A stretch of 64,000 nucleotides of DNA from Halomonas urumqiensis (GCF_003028575.1 NZ_PYUD01000001.1:1364001-1428000), one strand, 5' to 3'. Counted from the first letter of the stretch, positions 31,445 through 40,447 are shown. The notes: a model not told the origin generated them from the sequence alone. Numbers and translations: made by a program.

Positions 31445-32230
31445 ATGAAAAAAGTGACATTCAACGAACGCGATATGATGCTGCGCGTAGGATTTTTTGT
31501 CTTTGTTATTGCGCTTTGGCACTTTTCTGTCACACTACTTGATATCTCTCCGCTAGTGTTTCCGGCACCTTGGGGTGTTGTGGTTTCTTTGTATCAAGGG
31601 ATCGCTAGTGGTGAATTCCTGTTCCATACTGGCGTCACCTTGTATGAGACCCTGATGGGGTTCGTGATAGGTGCAATAGTTGCATTGGTACTCGGAGGGT
31701 TGATTGGGCAAATCAGATTGCTCGAGAAGATCTTCTATCCTTATATAGTCGCCTTCCAGGCCATGCCTAAAGTGGCAGTAGCTCCGCTATTCGTCGCTTG
31801 GTTTGGTTTTGGCGTCACATCAAAAATCATTATCACGGCGACAATCGTATTTTTCCCCATTCTGGCAAATACCATTGTTGGGCTGCGCTCGGCACCACGT
31901 GAGCAAATTGAAATGATGGCTGCATTTACCGCTTCACCCTGGCAGAAGTTTCTCATGGTGCGTTTCCCGCACGCTCTCCCTTATATTTTTGCCGGTTTGG
32001 ATGTGGGGATCGTACTCGCTATTATTGGTGCGATAGTGGGTGAGTTTGTCGGCGCGCAGGCCGGATTAGGGTATCTGATACTTCAACGTAACTTTTCGAT
32101 GGATATCACTGGAGTATTTGCCATTCTTATTGTTCTTTCTGCAATAGGGATTGGGCTCCATACCATCATGAAGTTTATCGCAAAACGCACGGTTTTCTGG
32201 TCCGAAACCAGCGAAGACCTGCGTCAGTAA
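31445..32230 (+). CDS. ABC transporter permease (TauC/SsuC type)
   Basis: A 261-residue inner-membrane permease with about six helices. It has the BPD_transp_1 EAA-like loop EQIEMMAAFTASPWQKFLMVRFPHALPYIFAGL and the AxPKVAVAPLFVAWFGFG block typical of taurine/alkanesulfonate/NMT1 importers. The ATG is 1 nt after the ATPase stop. Homodimer expected. Confidence 0.95.
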   Translation: MKKVTFNERDMMLRVGFFVFVIALWHFSVTLLDISPLVFPAPWGVVVSLYQGIASGEFLFHTGVTLYETLMGFVIGAIVALVLGGLIGQIRLLEKIFYPYIVAFQAMPKVAVAPLFVAWFGFGVTSKIIITATIVFFPILANTIVGLRSAPREQIEMMAAFTASPWQKFLMVRFPHALPYIFAGLDVGIVLAIIGAIVGEFVGAQAGLGYLILQRNFSMDITGVFAILIVLSAIGIGLHTIMKFIAKRTVFWSETSEDLRQ

Positions 32231-32271
32231 TAACCCATAGAGTTATAACGAAAACACAGAAGAGGTGAGAG

Positions 32272-33237
32272 ATGTTGGAAGCCCCACGCAAAGCTAGCAG
32301 CAACGAAGTTCCGGTACTTGATCTGTCGGATTGGCTGGATGGGGGTAACCCTGCCCAATTGATAGAGCAATTGAAGCATGCTTGCACGAAAACCGGATTC
32401 TTTTATGTGTCAGGCCATGGTGTGCCTCAGCAGGTGATCGACGACGTCTTCGAGGCGACTCGTCGTTACTTTAGTCTGCCAGATGACGAACGCATGGTTG
32501 ATCTTATGGACGAACGTTTCCGGCGTGGCTTCATGCCCTATGGCATCAATCAGCATGCCGGCTTTAAGCCCGACCTCAAGGAGAGCTATGAGTTCGGTAT
32601 CGACCTGCCGCTGGATGATCCTGATGTAGCGGCAGGGCGCCCGCTACACGGTCCCAATCAATGGTCTGAGCAGGCACCTTGGCTACAACCGGCCGCAGAA
32701 GCGTATCTTGAGCATACGATGCGTCTTGGCAAAGACCTGTTACGCTTGTTTGCCCTGTCACTTGAACAGGATGAGGAGTTCTTCCTCCAATGGTGTCAAA
32801 AGCCAATGGTCCAGTCGAGGTTATTCCACTATCCAAAGCAAGACGCTCCAGATGAAAAGGAACTCGGTGTTGCACCACACACCGATTATGGAATGGTCAC
32901 GATCCTGACTCAGGATCCTATCGGTGGGTTGGAGCTCTGCAAGCGCGACGGAGAGTGGATCTCGGCGCCATTTGTTCCGGGCACTTTCGTTATCAATCTC
33001 GGTGACATGTTCAAGATTTGGACAAACGATCTCTTTGTTTCAACACCGCACCGTGTAGTGAATCGTACCGGCAAGGAACGCTATTCAATTCCGACATTCT
33101 TTAACCTGGATTATGATACCCCTGTGGCCTGCCTTGATAATTGTCAATCGGCGGATAACCCACCGCGTCACGCGCCGATAAAGTCTGGCGATTATTTGGT
33201 GAAGCGCTTTCGCGAAGTCCAGAAGTACAAAGGGTGA
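32272..33237 (+). CDS. Isopenicillin N synthase-family Fe(II)/2-oxoglutarate oxygenase
   Basis: A 321-residue protein with the DIOX_N start (VPVLDLSDWLDGG, CTKTGFFYVSGHGVPQQ) and the 2OG-FeII_Oxy core. Iron ligands are His203 and Asp205 (APHTDYG) and His260 (STPHRVV); Arg270-x-Ser272 (RYS) is the 2-oxoglutarate-binding pair, so it should be an active oxygenase. It follows the permease by 41 bp with AGAGGTGAGAG before the ATG, so it likely belongs to the operon. Substrate unknown; given the deaminase, a purine or N6-substituted adenine is possible (inference). Confidence 0.88.
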   Translation: MLEAPRKASSNEVPVLDLSDWLDGGNPAQLIEQLKHACTKTGFFYVSGHGVPQQVIDDVFEATRRYFSLPDDERMVDLMDERFRRGFMPYGINQHAGFKPDLKESYEFGIDLPLDDPDVAAGRPLHGPNQWSEQAPWLQPAAEAYLEHTMRLGKDLLRLFALSLEQDEEFFLQWCQKPMVQSRLFHYPKQDAPDEKELGVAPHTDYGMVTILTQDPIGGLELCKRDGEWISAPFVPGTFVINLGDMFKIWTNDLFVSTPHRVVNRTGKERYSIPTFFNLDYDTPVACLDNCQSADNPPRHAPIKSGDYLVKRFREVQKYKG

Positions 33238-33389
33238 GGCGGTTCATGGCAAGTGTCAGATTTACGAACAATAGATAGCTGATCTCGCTTTCTTCAAGTC
33301 AAATCTAACCTCACATTAGCCTGCAATATTGCCGGTATCTCAAGGTACGCTACTGATAGCGCGTGTCTTGGGAACCGGCAAAAAATCAC

Positions 33390-33548
33390 TCACTGGCTCA
33401 TCTTGCATAGCTTGTCATTGATGCCGGTGGAGTGAGGTGCCCCTCCAAAGCCATACGGGCTGTCGGTATCGACGTTATAAGCCCGGGCGATCTCAATGAG
33501 CAAGTGCACGCCTGGCCCATCCGCTTTGGTGCTGTCATGACTCACATC
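33390..33548 (-). pseudogene. Unassigned gene remnant bordered by a pentamer repeat
   Basis: The minus strand reads SHDSTKADGPGVHLLIEIA, then RAYNVDTDSPYGFGGAPHST and ends GINDKLCKMSQ at TGA. The composition looks coding, but there is no start; upstream the frame runs into the GATGT pentamer repeat and a stop. Either the 3' end of a lost gene or a small gene whose frame depends on the pentamer count. Family not recognised. Confidence 0.35.
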
Positions 33549-33567
33549 ACATCACATCACATCACAG
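33543..33567 (+). repeat. Pentamer tandem repeat (CACAT), about 5 copies
   Basis: Four perfect CACAT units and a partial fifth. On the minus strand the unit is ATGTG, which shifts the frame of the remnant described at 33390. Confidence 0.9.
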
Positions 33568-33732
33568 CTCATGCCACCTTAGTGGCTGTAGACCGAGCCG
33601 CTCTCATGCTGATGCGGTCCAGTCACCCACCCGACTCGCCCCATTGCATGTCTACTGAGACTTGCGCCCGGCACCATCTTCCGGGCGCTGGCATGCCTCA
33701 CGGTCCGCCGTGACAAGTATCTGCCTCCTTCT

Positions 33733-33752
33733 GTCGGCGGGCATTTCCCATG
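33733..33752 (+). repeat. 20-bp direct repeat, right copy
   Basis: GTCGGCGGGCATTTCCCATG, identical to 27183-27202, 6.55 kb away. Confidence 0.9.
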
Positions 33753-33999
33753 CGCCGGGTATGAGAACCATCAGCACGCGAGCGCAGCGAAACCATATTG
33801 ACACATTTTGTTACAAATCCAAGATTCAATAAATCTTGATGATAGGAAACAGAGGTGGTCACAACGGGATCAGTCGGTCTGTAAATCAGGATGCGTCAAG
33901 AGAGGATGGTTGGATTGATGAATCTTGATGAATGGATGTCGAGGGGAACAGCGCGGGATCAGTCGGTCTTGGGGCGCACTTCAGACGCAGGGGATGGGC

Positions 34000-34836
34000 A
34001 TGAACGATTCGAAAACAACGATGTGGGTACGGGGGCCAATCAAGGCGCTGACGATGGGTGTGGCGGCGGGCGGCCTGGTCTTCGCGCTTTCGGGTTGCGA
34101 GACGACCGGGGGCGGCTTTGAGTCGGATTCGCTGGGCACCTTGATCGGTGCGGGCACCGGAGCCTTGTTGGGTTCGCGGATTGGCGGGGGCAGCGGGCGT
34201 ATCGTTGCTGGGGCGGCTGGCGCGGTGGTGGGTGGGCTGATTGGCCGCGAGATCGCCAGGCACCTGAGCCAATCCGGCCAGCAGCAGATGGCGACTGCCA
34301 ACCAGCGGGCGTTGGATACCGGGCAGACCCAGGTGTGGGAAGACCCGGAAACCGGCGCGCGCGGCGAAACCGCGGTGAGCGAGCGCAGCACCCGCCAGCA
34401 GCAGGTGCAGGTTAGCGTGAAGCGCGACCGGGTGGATGAGATTCCTCCCATCGACCTGATTGGCGCCACGTACGTGGCCAGTACCGGCAGCAATGTACGG
34501 GGCGGCCCGGGCACCGATTATCGCAGTGTGGGAAGCCTTTCTTCGGGCCAGCGGGTGCAGGTGGTCGGCAAGGTGCAGGGCAGCGACTGGTACCTGATTT
34601 CCGAGGGTGGCGCGGCCAATGGGTTCGTGTCGTCGAGCCTGCTGAGACCCGTCCCGGCGGAGCAGCAGGCGCCCGTGACACCGGCCAGCAGCGGCGGCGG
34701 CGATGTGATGCTGGTGGAGGCGAGCCAGACCTGCAACGTCAATACCACCCGCGTGACCCAGCCGAATGGCGAGGTGGTGGAAGACAGGATTCGCATCTGC
34801 CAGGGGCCGGATGGCTATGTAATCGAAGAGGCCTGA
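34000..34836 (+). CDS. Outer-membrane lipoprotein with glycine zipper and SH3 domains
   Basis: A 278-residue precursor. The signal peptide ends in the lipobox LSGC (LVFALSGCETTGGG). The mature part has a glycine-zipper 2TM region of the Rick_17kDa type (LGTLIGAGTGALLGSRIGGG, then IVAGAAGAVVGGLIG), a linker, a bacterial SH3 domain (VRGGPGTDYRSVGSLSSGQRVQV, WYLIS, GFVSSSLL) and a C-terminal segment with two Cys (QTCNVNTT, RICQG). Probably tethered to the outer membrane and binding peptidoglycan. GGGG lies 8 nt before the ATG at 34000. First of three exported-protein genes. Confidence 0.88.
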   Translation: MNDSKTTMWVRGPIKALTMGVAAGGLVFALSGCETTGGGFESDSLGTLIGAGTGALLGSRIGGGSGRIVAGAAGAVVGGLIGREIARHLSQSGQQQMATANQRALDTGQTQVWEDPETGARGETAVSERSTRQQQVQVSVKRDRVDEIPPIDLIGATYVASTGSNVRGGPGTDYRSVGSLSSGQRVQVVGKVQGSDWYLISEGGAANGFVSSSLLRPVPAEQQAPVTPASSGGGDVMLVEASQTCNVNTTRVTQPNGEVVEDRIRICQGPDGYVIEEA

Positions 34837-34907
34837 CCCCGCCGCACGAGGCAAGGGGAGGGGGGCGCCTGAACTGAGATAAGGGTGGGCGCCCGCAACG
34901 AGATGCT

Positions 34908-34918
34908 GGGGGGGGGGG
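34908..34918 (+). repeat. Homopolymeric G11 tract just before a start codon
   Basis: Eleven G in a row, then TGGGG and the ATG at 34924. Part of the purine-rich leader that also has to serve as Shine-Dalgarno. Such tracts are slippage-prone. Confidence 0.9.
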
Positions 34919-34923
34919 TGGGG

Positions 34924-37900
34924 ATGATGGGCAAGAGCAACTGGCCGCTGCGCGCGGGCACGCTGATGGTGTGCTTATGGGGTGCGGGTGAAGCCTTGGC
35001 CGCTGAACGCACGGTTGCCAGGATGGGCGAGCTTCGGGCCAGCGTTTCCGCCAGCAACTGGTGCGGGCCAATCGTGCGGGTCGATGTGGAGGCGCCCTCT
35101 GGTGCCCAGTTGGACCCCAATACCCGTGAGCTGCAGTTGTTGATTGGCGGGGTGCGCCAGATTCTGACGCTTGAGTGTCCCGCCGTTCAGGAGCTCGAGC
35201 TGACGGGGCTTGCGGGGGGGCAGGTGGCGGGGCATTGGCGGCATCGCAGCGATGGCCAGTTGGTGGCGATGGCGCCGCCGGCCACCCCGGACACTCCTGT
35301 GGTTCCACCCATGTTGCCACCCACCGGGCCGGTCACCACCGCGCATGTGGCAAAGGCCCAGCGTTTGCTGAGCGAACTTGGCTACCAACCCGGCCCCGCC
35401 GATGGCTTGGTGGGCCAGCGCACCCGCACCGCCATTGCGGCGTTCATGGTCGACCGCCAGCTGCCATACAGCGACAGGGTGAATCACGATCTGCTCGCGC
35501 AGTTGCACCTTGCTCGATGTGGCAATCCGGTCGGTTGTGAACAGGGCGAAAGCGCCATAGCGTCTTCTCAGGCACCCATGGTCGGTTCGCGCCAGAATGC
35601 CGACACCTCGCAAGCGGCTGCGGGAGTGGCCCAGCCCAGTGGGCCGTTGGTGGCGCCTGCGCTGCCGGGCGCCGCGCCGGTCGGTGGCTCTGCACAGGCG
35701 TCTGTGGAAGCGAGCGCGATGATCGATGCGGGGCAAGCGTCCGCGGGAGGGGCGGCAAGTGCCTCGACAAGAGCGCCTGCGATGCCACCCTCGCATGATT
35801 ACCAAGCCATGGCCCAGCGGCTGGGGCTGCGTATGCTCAAGGGGCTGCCGGTGCTGACGGGAAGCAGTGGCGTGCTTTCCGAGGAGCAGGCCAAGGCGAG
35901 TGTGCGGTTGCTGGACCTGGCGGCGCTTGGGGCGACGCCGGAGCATGTCGAGAACGACCCTCAGTGCTGGGCGCAGACCTATCTCAGCGAGGCGGAGCAG
36001 CCGGCATTTCTTGGCGGTGGGTGGGCGAGCGGCAGCATGGAGGTGTGGCGGGGCGACAATGAGTTCGAGCGGGCGCGCGCTCGCGAGGGGTTCCTGGAGC
36101 AGCATGGCGAGCGTTTGAGAAGCCAGGCGGTGGCTTTTCCGCTGGAGTTCATGATGGTCCAGAAAACGCGTTTACAGGGCTATGACCAGGGCACTGGCGG
36201 GTTCCCGCTGAGCGGTATCGCACCGAGCGTCAATGGTCTTGGCGATATCGAGCGCATGCTCGGCGCCGGTCGCCACCGCCCCGCTTGCGCGATCCGGGCA
36301 CTCAAGGTGTCAGCGCCCGCCGTGCAGGTGCCCGAGGTGTGGCGCATGCCGCCCGAGCGCGCCGAACAGGTGCTGCAGCGGTTGAGCGAGCGCAGCGTGC
36401 ATGTCGCGATTGGCGTCAGGTTGCGCGAGATGCCGATCGATGAAGATCTCGATCCTCGCCTGAATTACCGTCGCATTCCGCTGTGGGCCGAGGTGACCTC
36501 TATCGCCGCCTACGAAGACCCTGACCTCGAACGCTTGATCGAGGATTTTGGCGTGTCTTCCGCGACGGCGCCGGTGTTGTTGACGGGCCTGCCCGAGGCG
36601 CTGTCGTTTTCTGAGCCAGCGTTGCCTGATCAGGTGACGCTGGATGAGGAGTCGCTGGCGCTTGTGATTCTGCGTGACCATGGCGATGTGTTGAGCGATA
36701 CCGCCTGGCGGTTGCTGTTGAGTCAGCAGTCGGATGCGGATCAGGCGTATTACGAGCGGCGTTATTCCCGGGATACCGGCAGCCAGCGCTTCGATGTCGA
36801 GCGCAGCGGATTCGACCCTCGCTATACCCCGTTCTTCCCCAAGGGCGAACGCTATCGACAGAACAACGACTTCAGCGCTGAGAAGATGGCGTTGTTCAAG
36901 GAGTGGGCGATGCTTCGAGCCTCACGCTTGCCCGAAGCGCTGAACTTGCGCATAGGCATATCGGCGCGCGGCAACGAGCCCGCCGCGATTGGCTTGCCGG
37001 TGATGGCGGAGCGGCGGGATACCGCGCGGTTGGTGGAGTGGTTTGGCGAGCAGGGCTATTCGACGCATCAGGTGCTGCAGCCGGACCTCAACCCGATCGG
37101 CGTCGGCATCGACTTCGATCCGGCGATCATGGCCGGCCCCGGCATCAAGCGCAGGCCTTTTTTGGTGTTGCCGAATCTGGCCAGCCGTTATGTGCCTGAC
37201 GTTTCACAGCAGGATGCCGAGCGAATTCTTGGTGGGCCGAGTGGCCGGCATGTCATGGAGCTTGCGCTGAGAATCGATGGCAGTGAATTCGTCACCCTTG
37301 ATGAGCGAAACGAAGCGCTGGTGGTGAGCGCTGAACCGGTGGGGCTTTACAGCCACGACCGAACCGGAAGCGAGGTCGTGTATCGCCATGAGTATGAGGT
37401 GCCGGACCTGGCCAGTGAGCGACAGGAGGTCGCGAGTTCGAGCACGGTGGTGGCGCCAGAAGGGCCACTGCCACTGACGTCGGAGGTGATGGATCTGCTG
37501 ATGGTGCGGCATGTGCCGGAGGCGGTCAGCGATGCGGATTACCTGATGATGCTCGAGGCGCGCTGGACCTATGAAGACAGCCTGCCGCTGGGGGGAGCGG
37601 AGCCCGAGTGGGGGCGCTTCTTCGTGCCGGGGCGGGCCAAGCCCGATGAGGCCGGGTTCGCCGAGCGGCTGGAGGATTTCAAGGCGTGGACTCTGGCGCG
37701 CACCGAGGCCATGCCGGAGACCTTCACGCTCTACCAGGCCCATGTGCCGCTGGGGCCGGACAGGCCACTGGAGTTGCTGGGGTCGCGCAACCTGGCCCAT
37801 GGACCAATCGAGTTGCAGTATGCCTCGGCCGAGATTCGCTCTTGCCGTCACGCCGCGCAGAACCGTGAGGCACTGACGCCCGCCTGCGACTACCTGGAAA

Positions 37901-39279
37901 GTGTGTTGAGCAGCACCTCGCACAGCTATCCGCTGGGCCTTGGCTATCAGACGGTCGGCCCGCGAGTGAGCTGTGGCATGGCGTTGCGCCGAGGGCGTTC
38001 CGGTGACCCTGAAACGGCCTATTGCAAGGCGCGCCGTGAGCTGTTCGAGAAGGTGGGTACCAATAATGTCGAACCGGGGTTCAGGGATATTCTGGTACTC
38101 GACAAGGAAGTTGTCTTCGCCGGAACCCAGGCTGAGGCCGATGCCGCCAGCGGCGCCGGGGTGCTGGTGGAGTTCGCGGTGCGCGGTGCGCGGGTGGAGA
38201 CGCAACCCTTGCCGGTCCGCTTGGTGGAAGCTTCGCGGCGCATCATGGCCTATCAGCAGGCACTCGGTTGGGATGAGAACTTTCGGTTCACATCCAACAA
38301 TTCCACTATCCGCGAGATGCTGGGGTATCAGCCGCCACGCGCACGGCCCGGCACCAGCGGGGCCGCACCTCCCGAGCGCTATTTCGTGTTCGAGGCCGAG
38401 CTGCGCTCCGCGGGGTTCGTCAACAAGGGAACCGGGGAGTGGATAGACGATCTGGCCCTGCGCGAGCCACCGGCCTTCGATCTGGCGGCACTCGAGGTTC
38501 CCGATGCGCAAGCGCTTTCCAGTCCCCCCGACGCACCCTACGGCCCGGATGTGCTGGGCATTCAGCTCGGCATGAGCATCGACGAGGCCGAGGCGATCAT
38601 CCGTGATCATATGACAGTGGGCCATGTGCTGGTGCGCGACCGCAAGCTCGACCCGCGTTTTGCCTCGGGAGAGTTCGAGACCTTCTCTTCCAGCCGGTTG
38701 TTCGTCGCCGACGACATGAGTGAGCTGATCGTGCTCTACGATGAGCCACCCGTCGCCGAGGGCGTGGTGATGGGGGTGACGCGGCAACTGGCCTTCCCCA
38801 AGGGACAAGTCACGACGGGCCTGCTGCTGGGCGAGTTGCGCAAGAAGTATGGCGAGGAGAACTGGAGTGACGAGAATCACTTGAAGGTGGGCTGGGGCGA
38901 TGGATTTGCCAGCGCGCGGCCCAGTGACCTGCGCGCTCATCCATGCATGCCCGAGATGCGCCAGATGCGCAGCAATGGGCGTGACCCGCTGTGGGCACTT
39001 GAGGATGGCAGCTCGGCGGAGTCGGTGACTGGCCTTGCGGGCAAGGCGCTGACGATCCCGGGTATCAGCTTGGCGAGCCGACATGCCCTGCAGGGGCGCG
39101 AGTGTGGCGTCTCGCTGGTGCTCGATTCCTCGGCACCTGGCGAGGAGCACGATCTGTTCAGCCTGCACCTGACCGATCCCAATCGTTACCTGCGGGTGCA
39201 TGCGCGCAGCCAGGAGATCGTGAAATCCGGCGAGAGCGGTGCCGAAGGCCAAACCGTCAGCCTGGAGATCAAGCTATGA
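34924..39279 (+). CDS. Very large exported protein with peptidoglycan-binding domain and internal repeats, unassigned
   Basis: A 1451-residue protein. A signal peptide (LRAGTLMVCLWGAGEALA, cleavage before AE) leads to an N-terminal small domain, then a PG_binding_1 domain at about 135-200 (AQRLLSELGYQPGPADGLVG, RTRTAIAAF), an Ala/Ser/Pro-rich linker to about 300, and about 1100 residues I do not recognise. Within that part, three stretches near 377, 647 and 908 share a pattern (x-x-F, E, about ten residues, F-K-x-W, R, P-E-x-F/L), spaced about 265 residues, so it contains diverged repeats. The C-terminal 200 residues resemble the next protein. ATG at 34924 or 34927. Presumably periplasmic and wall-associated. 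Confidence 0.75.
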   Translation: MMGKSNWPLRAGTLMVCLWGAGEALAAERTVARMGELRASVSASNWCGPIVRVDVEAPSGAQLDPNTRELQLLIGGVRQILTLECPAVQELELTGLAGGQVAGHWRHRSDGQLVAMAPPATPDTPVVPPMLPPTGPVTTAHVAKAQRLLSELGYQPGPADGLVGQRTRTAIAAFMVDRQLPYSDRVNHDLLAQLHLARCGNPVGCEQGESAIASSQAPMVGSRQNADTSQAAAGVAQPSGPLVAPALPGAAPVGGSAQASVEASAMIDAGQASAGGAASASTRAPAMPPSHDYQAMAQRLGLRMLKGLPVLTGSSGVLSEEQAKASVRLLDLAALGATPEHVENDPQCWAQTYLSEAEQPAFLGGGWASGSMEVWRGDNEFERARAREGFLEQHGERLRSQAVAFPLEFMMVQKTRLQGYDQGTGGFPLSGIAPSVNGLGDIERMLGAGRHRPACAIRALKVSAPAVQVPEVWRMPPERAEQVLQRLSERSVHVAIGVRLREMPIDEDLDPRLNYRRIPLWAEVTSIAAYEDPDLERLIEDFGVSSATAPVLLTGLPEALSFSEPALPDQVTLDEESLALVILRDHGDVLSDTAWRLLLSQQSDADQAYYERRYSRDTGSQRFDVERSGFDPRYTPFFPKGERYRQNNDFSAEKMALFKEWAMLRASRLPEALNLRIGISARGNEPAAIGLPVMAERRDTARLVEWFGEQGYSTHQVLQPDLNPIGVGIDFDPAIMAGPGIKRRPFLVLPNLASRYVPDVSQQDAERILGGPSGRHVMELALRIDGSEFVTLDERNEALVVSAEPVGLYSHDRTGSEVVYRHEYEVPDLASERQEVASSSTVVAPEGPLPLTSEVMDLLMVRHVPEAVSDADYLMMLEARWTYEDSLPLGGAEPEWGRFFVPGRAKPDEAGFAERLEDFKAWTLARTEAMPETFTLYQAHVPLGPDRPLELLGSRNLAHGPIELQYASAEIRSCRHAAQNREALTPACDYLESVLSSTSHSYPLGLGYQTVGPRVSCGMALRRGRSGDPETAYCKARRELFEKVGTNNVEPGFRDILVLDKEVVFAGTQAEADAASGAGVLVEFAVRGARVETQPLPVRLVEASRRIMAYQQALGWDENFRFTSNNSTIREMLGYQPPRARPGTSGAAPPERYFVFEAELRSAGFVNKGTGEWIDDLALREPPAFDLAALEVPDAQALSSPPDAPYGPDVLGIQLGMSIDEAEAIIRDHMTVGHVLVRDRKLDPRFASGEFETFSSSRLFVADDMSELIVLYDEPPVAEGVVMGVTRQLAFPKGQVTTGLLLGELRKKYGEENWSDENHLKVGWGDGFASARPSDLRAHPCMPEMRQMRSNGRDPLWALEDGSSAESVTGLAGKALTIPGISLASRHALQGRECGVSLVLDSSAPGEEHDLFSLHLTDPNRYLRVHARSQEIVKSGESGAEGQTVSLEIKL

Positions 39280-40430
39280 GGGGCCACCTGTTCTCACTGA
39301 GCCGCCAGTGCCGGCGTCTGGCCACCATCATCATGCTGTTATGCCTCGGCATGGCGGCGCATGCGCCGGCGTCGGCTGCCGGCTTCGATGGCATTACGGT
39401 CATTGAGCTCAATGATCCACTGGCAAGCCAAGCCCTGGGCGCCAGTCGCAACTCGGCCTTCCTGGTGACGTTCGTTTCCGGGCTTGGCAGCTATGCGGCG
39501 GTGATGAGCCGCAGCGAGCGAAGTTGCGTCGCCTGGCAGCGCGAGGGCAGCTATAAGGGGGATTCGATCACCTTCGGCCTGGCCTTCGACCCGACAGCGC
39601 CGCGCGTGCGCAACCCAAGCCTTTGCTACCCGTTCGAGTTGATCCTGGAGGAGGGAGGCGAGGTACGAATCGTCGCCGAGAACCAGGTGCCGGATTCGAT
39701 GGTGCCTGGCGCCTCAACGTCACTGGCGCGCTACAACCGGCGGCGCGAGGTGCTGATGCGCGTCCCCCTGCAGGCCATCGACTGGGCGCTGCCGATCTTC
39801 TCCCTTCACAGCATTCGCGAGGCACGCCTGGGGCCGGTACTCGACGATGCCCCGGTCGAGTATCTCGTCGGCCCGCTGCGGAGTTCTACACGGGGAACCC
39901 ACAAGAACGTCAGTGCGCGAATTGGCACACAACCGCGTAACAACGCGCCGGAGACGCTCAATGGGTATGCCATGGCCGCCGAGCATACGGGGTGGCCGTG
40001 GGACGCCATCTACGCGATGTGGTTCGCGGCGCGGTTAAATCCCCCTAATGTCATCTCGGCCTTCGATGACAGCATCACCCAGCGCTATGGGGCGCCCACC
40101 CTGGTGGATGAGCGCAACAAGTGGTATTGGCTATACGACCTGAACGGTGAACCCGCCCAGCAGGGTCCCCATCAACCTGGCGCATGCCTTGGCAGCATGG
40201 CGCTGTGGAATCGTGGCTCGATCGCGACACATAACTCGGATATCGGGCCCTGGGCCTGCCAACTGGTGATGACGCTCGATCGCGGCGGCGTTCATGACGT
40301 CACCACCTACCGGGTCGAGGTGACGAATGGCTATGCGATGGCCATCAATCACTTTCTGGCGCGGCTCGCCGAGGTTGCCGAATTGAAGGAACGCTTGCGC
40401 GTGGTGGAGGGTGCCACGCCGGTGCTGTGA
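39276..40430 (+). CDS. Exported protein, partner of the 1451-aa protein, unassigned
   Basis: A 384-residue precursor with signal peptide (RLATIIMLLCLGMAAHAPASA, cleavage near AAG). The start ATG overlaps the stop of the large gene (ATGA), so the two are made together. Near the C-terminus, RYGAPTLVDERNKWYWLYD, a Cys in GACLGS and WACQLVMTL then VTNGYAM follow the same order as KYGEENWSDENHLKVGWGD, HPCMP, RECGVSLVL and LTDPNRY in the large protein, so both share a C-terminal module with a conserved Cys pair. Function unknown. Confidence 0.75.
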   Translation: MRGHLFSLSRQCRRLATIIMLLCLGMAAHAPASAAGFDGITVIELNDPLASQALGASRNSAFLVTFVSGLGSYAAVMSRSERSCVAWQREGSYKGDSITFGLAFDPTAPRVRNPSLCYPFELILEEGGEVRIVAENQVPDSMVPGASTSLARYNRRREVLMRVPLQAIDWALPIFSLHSIREARLGPVLDDAPVEYLVGPLRSSTRGTHKNVSARIGTQPRNNAPETLNGYAMAAEHTGWPWDAIYAMWFAARLNPPNVISAFDDSITQRYGAPTLVDERNKWYWLYDLNGEPAQQGPHQPGACLGSMALWNRGSIATHNSDIGPWACQLVMTLDRGGVHDVTTYRVEVTNGYAMAINHFLARLAEVAELKERLRVVEGATPVL

Positions 40431-40447
40431 GGGGTGAAGTGCGACGT

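Larger units (their letters stand above)
33238..33993. other. Gene-poor interval with remnants and short repeats
   Basis: About 755 bp separating the oxygenase operon from the envelope-protein operon. It contains a gene remnant on minus (33390-33503 and upstream), a CACAT pentamer run (33543-33567), the right copy of the 20-bp repeat (33733-33752), and a 16-bp direct repeat CGGGATCAGTCGGTCT at 33865-33880 and 33954-33969. I see no intact gene. Confidence 0.7.

Noticed and set aside
33432..33713. Plus-strand open frame of 93 codons across the pentamer repeat
   Set aside because: The translation is low-complexity in the repeat (HITSHHITAH), and the opposite strand has the more protein-like reading.
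37204..39252. Long minus-strand open frame (about 680 codons) antisense to the 1451-aa protein gene
   Set aside because: High-GC genes often leave long antisense frames open. The plus strand has signal peptide, known domain and operon overlaps; the antisense translation has no family features.
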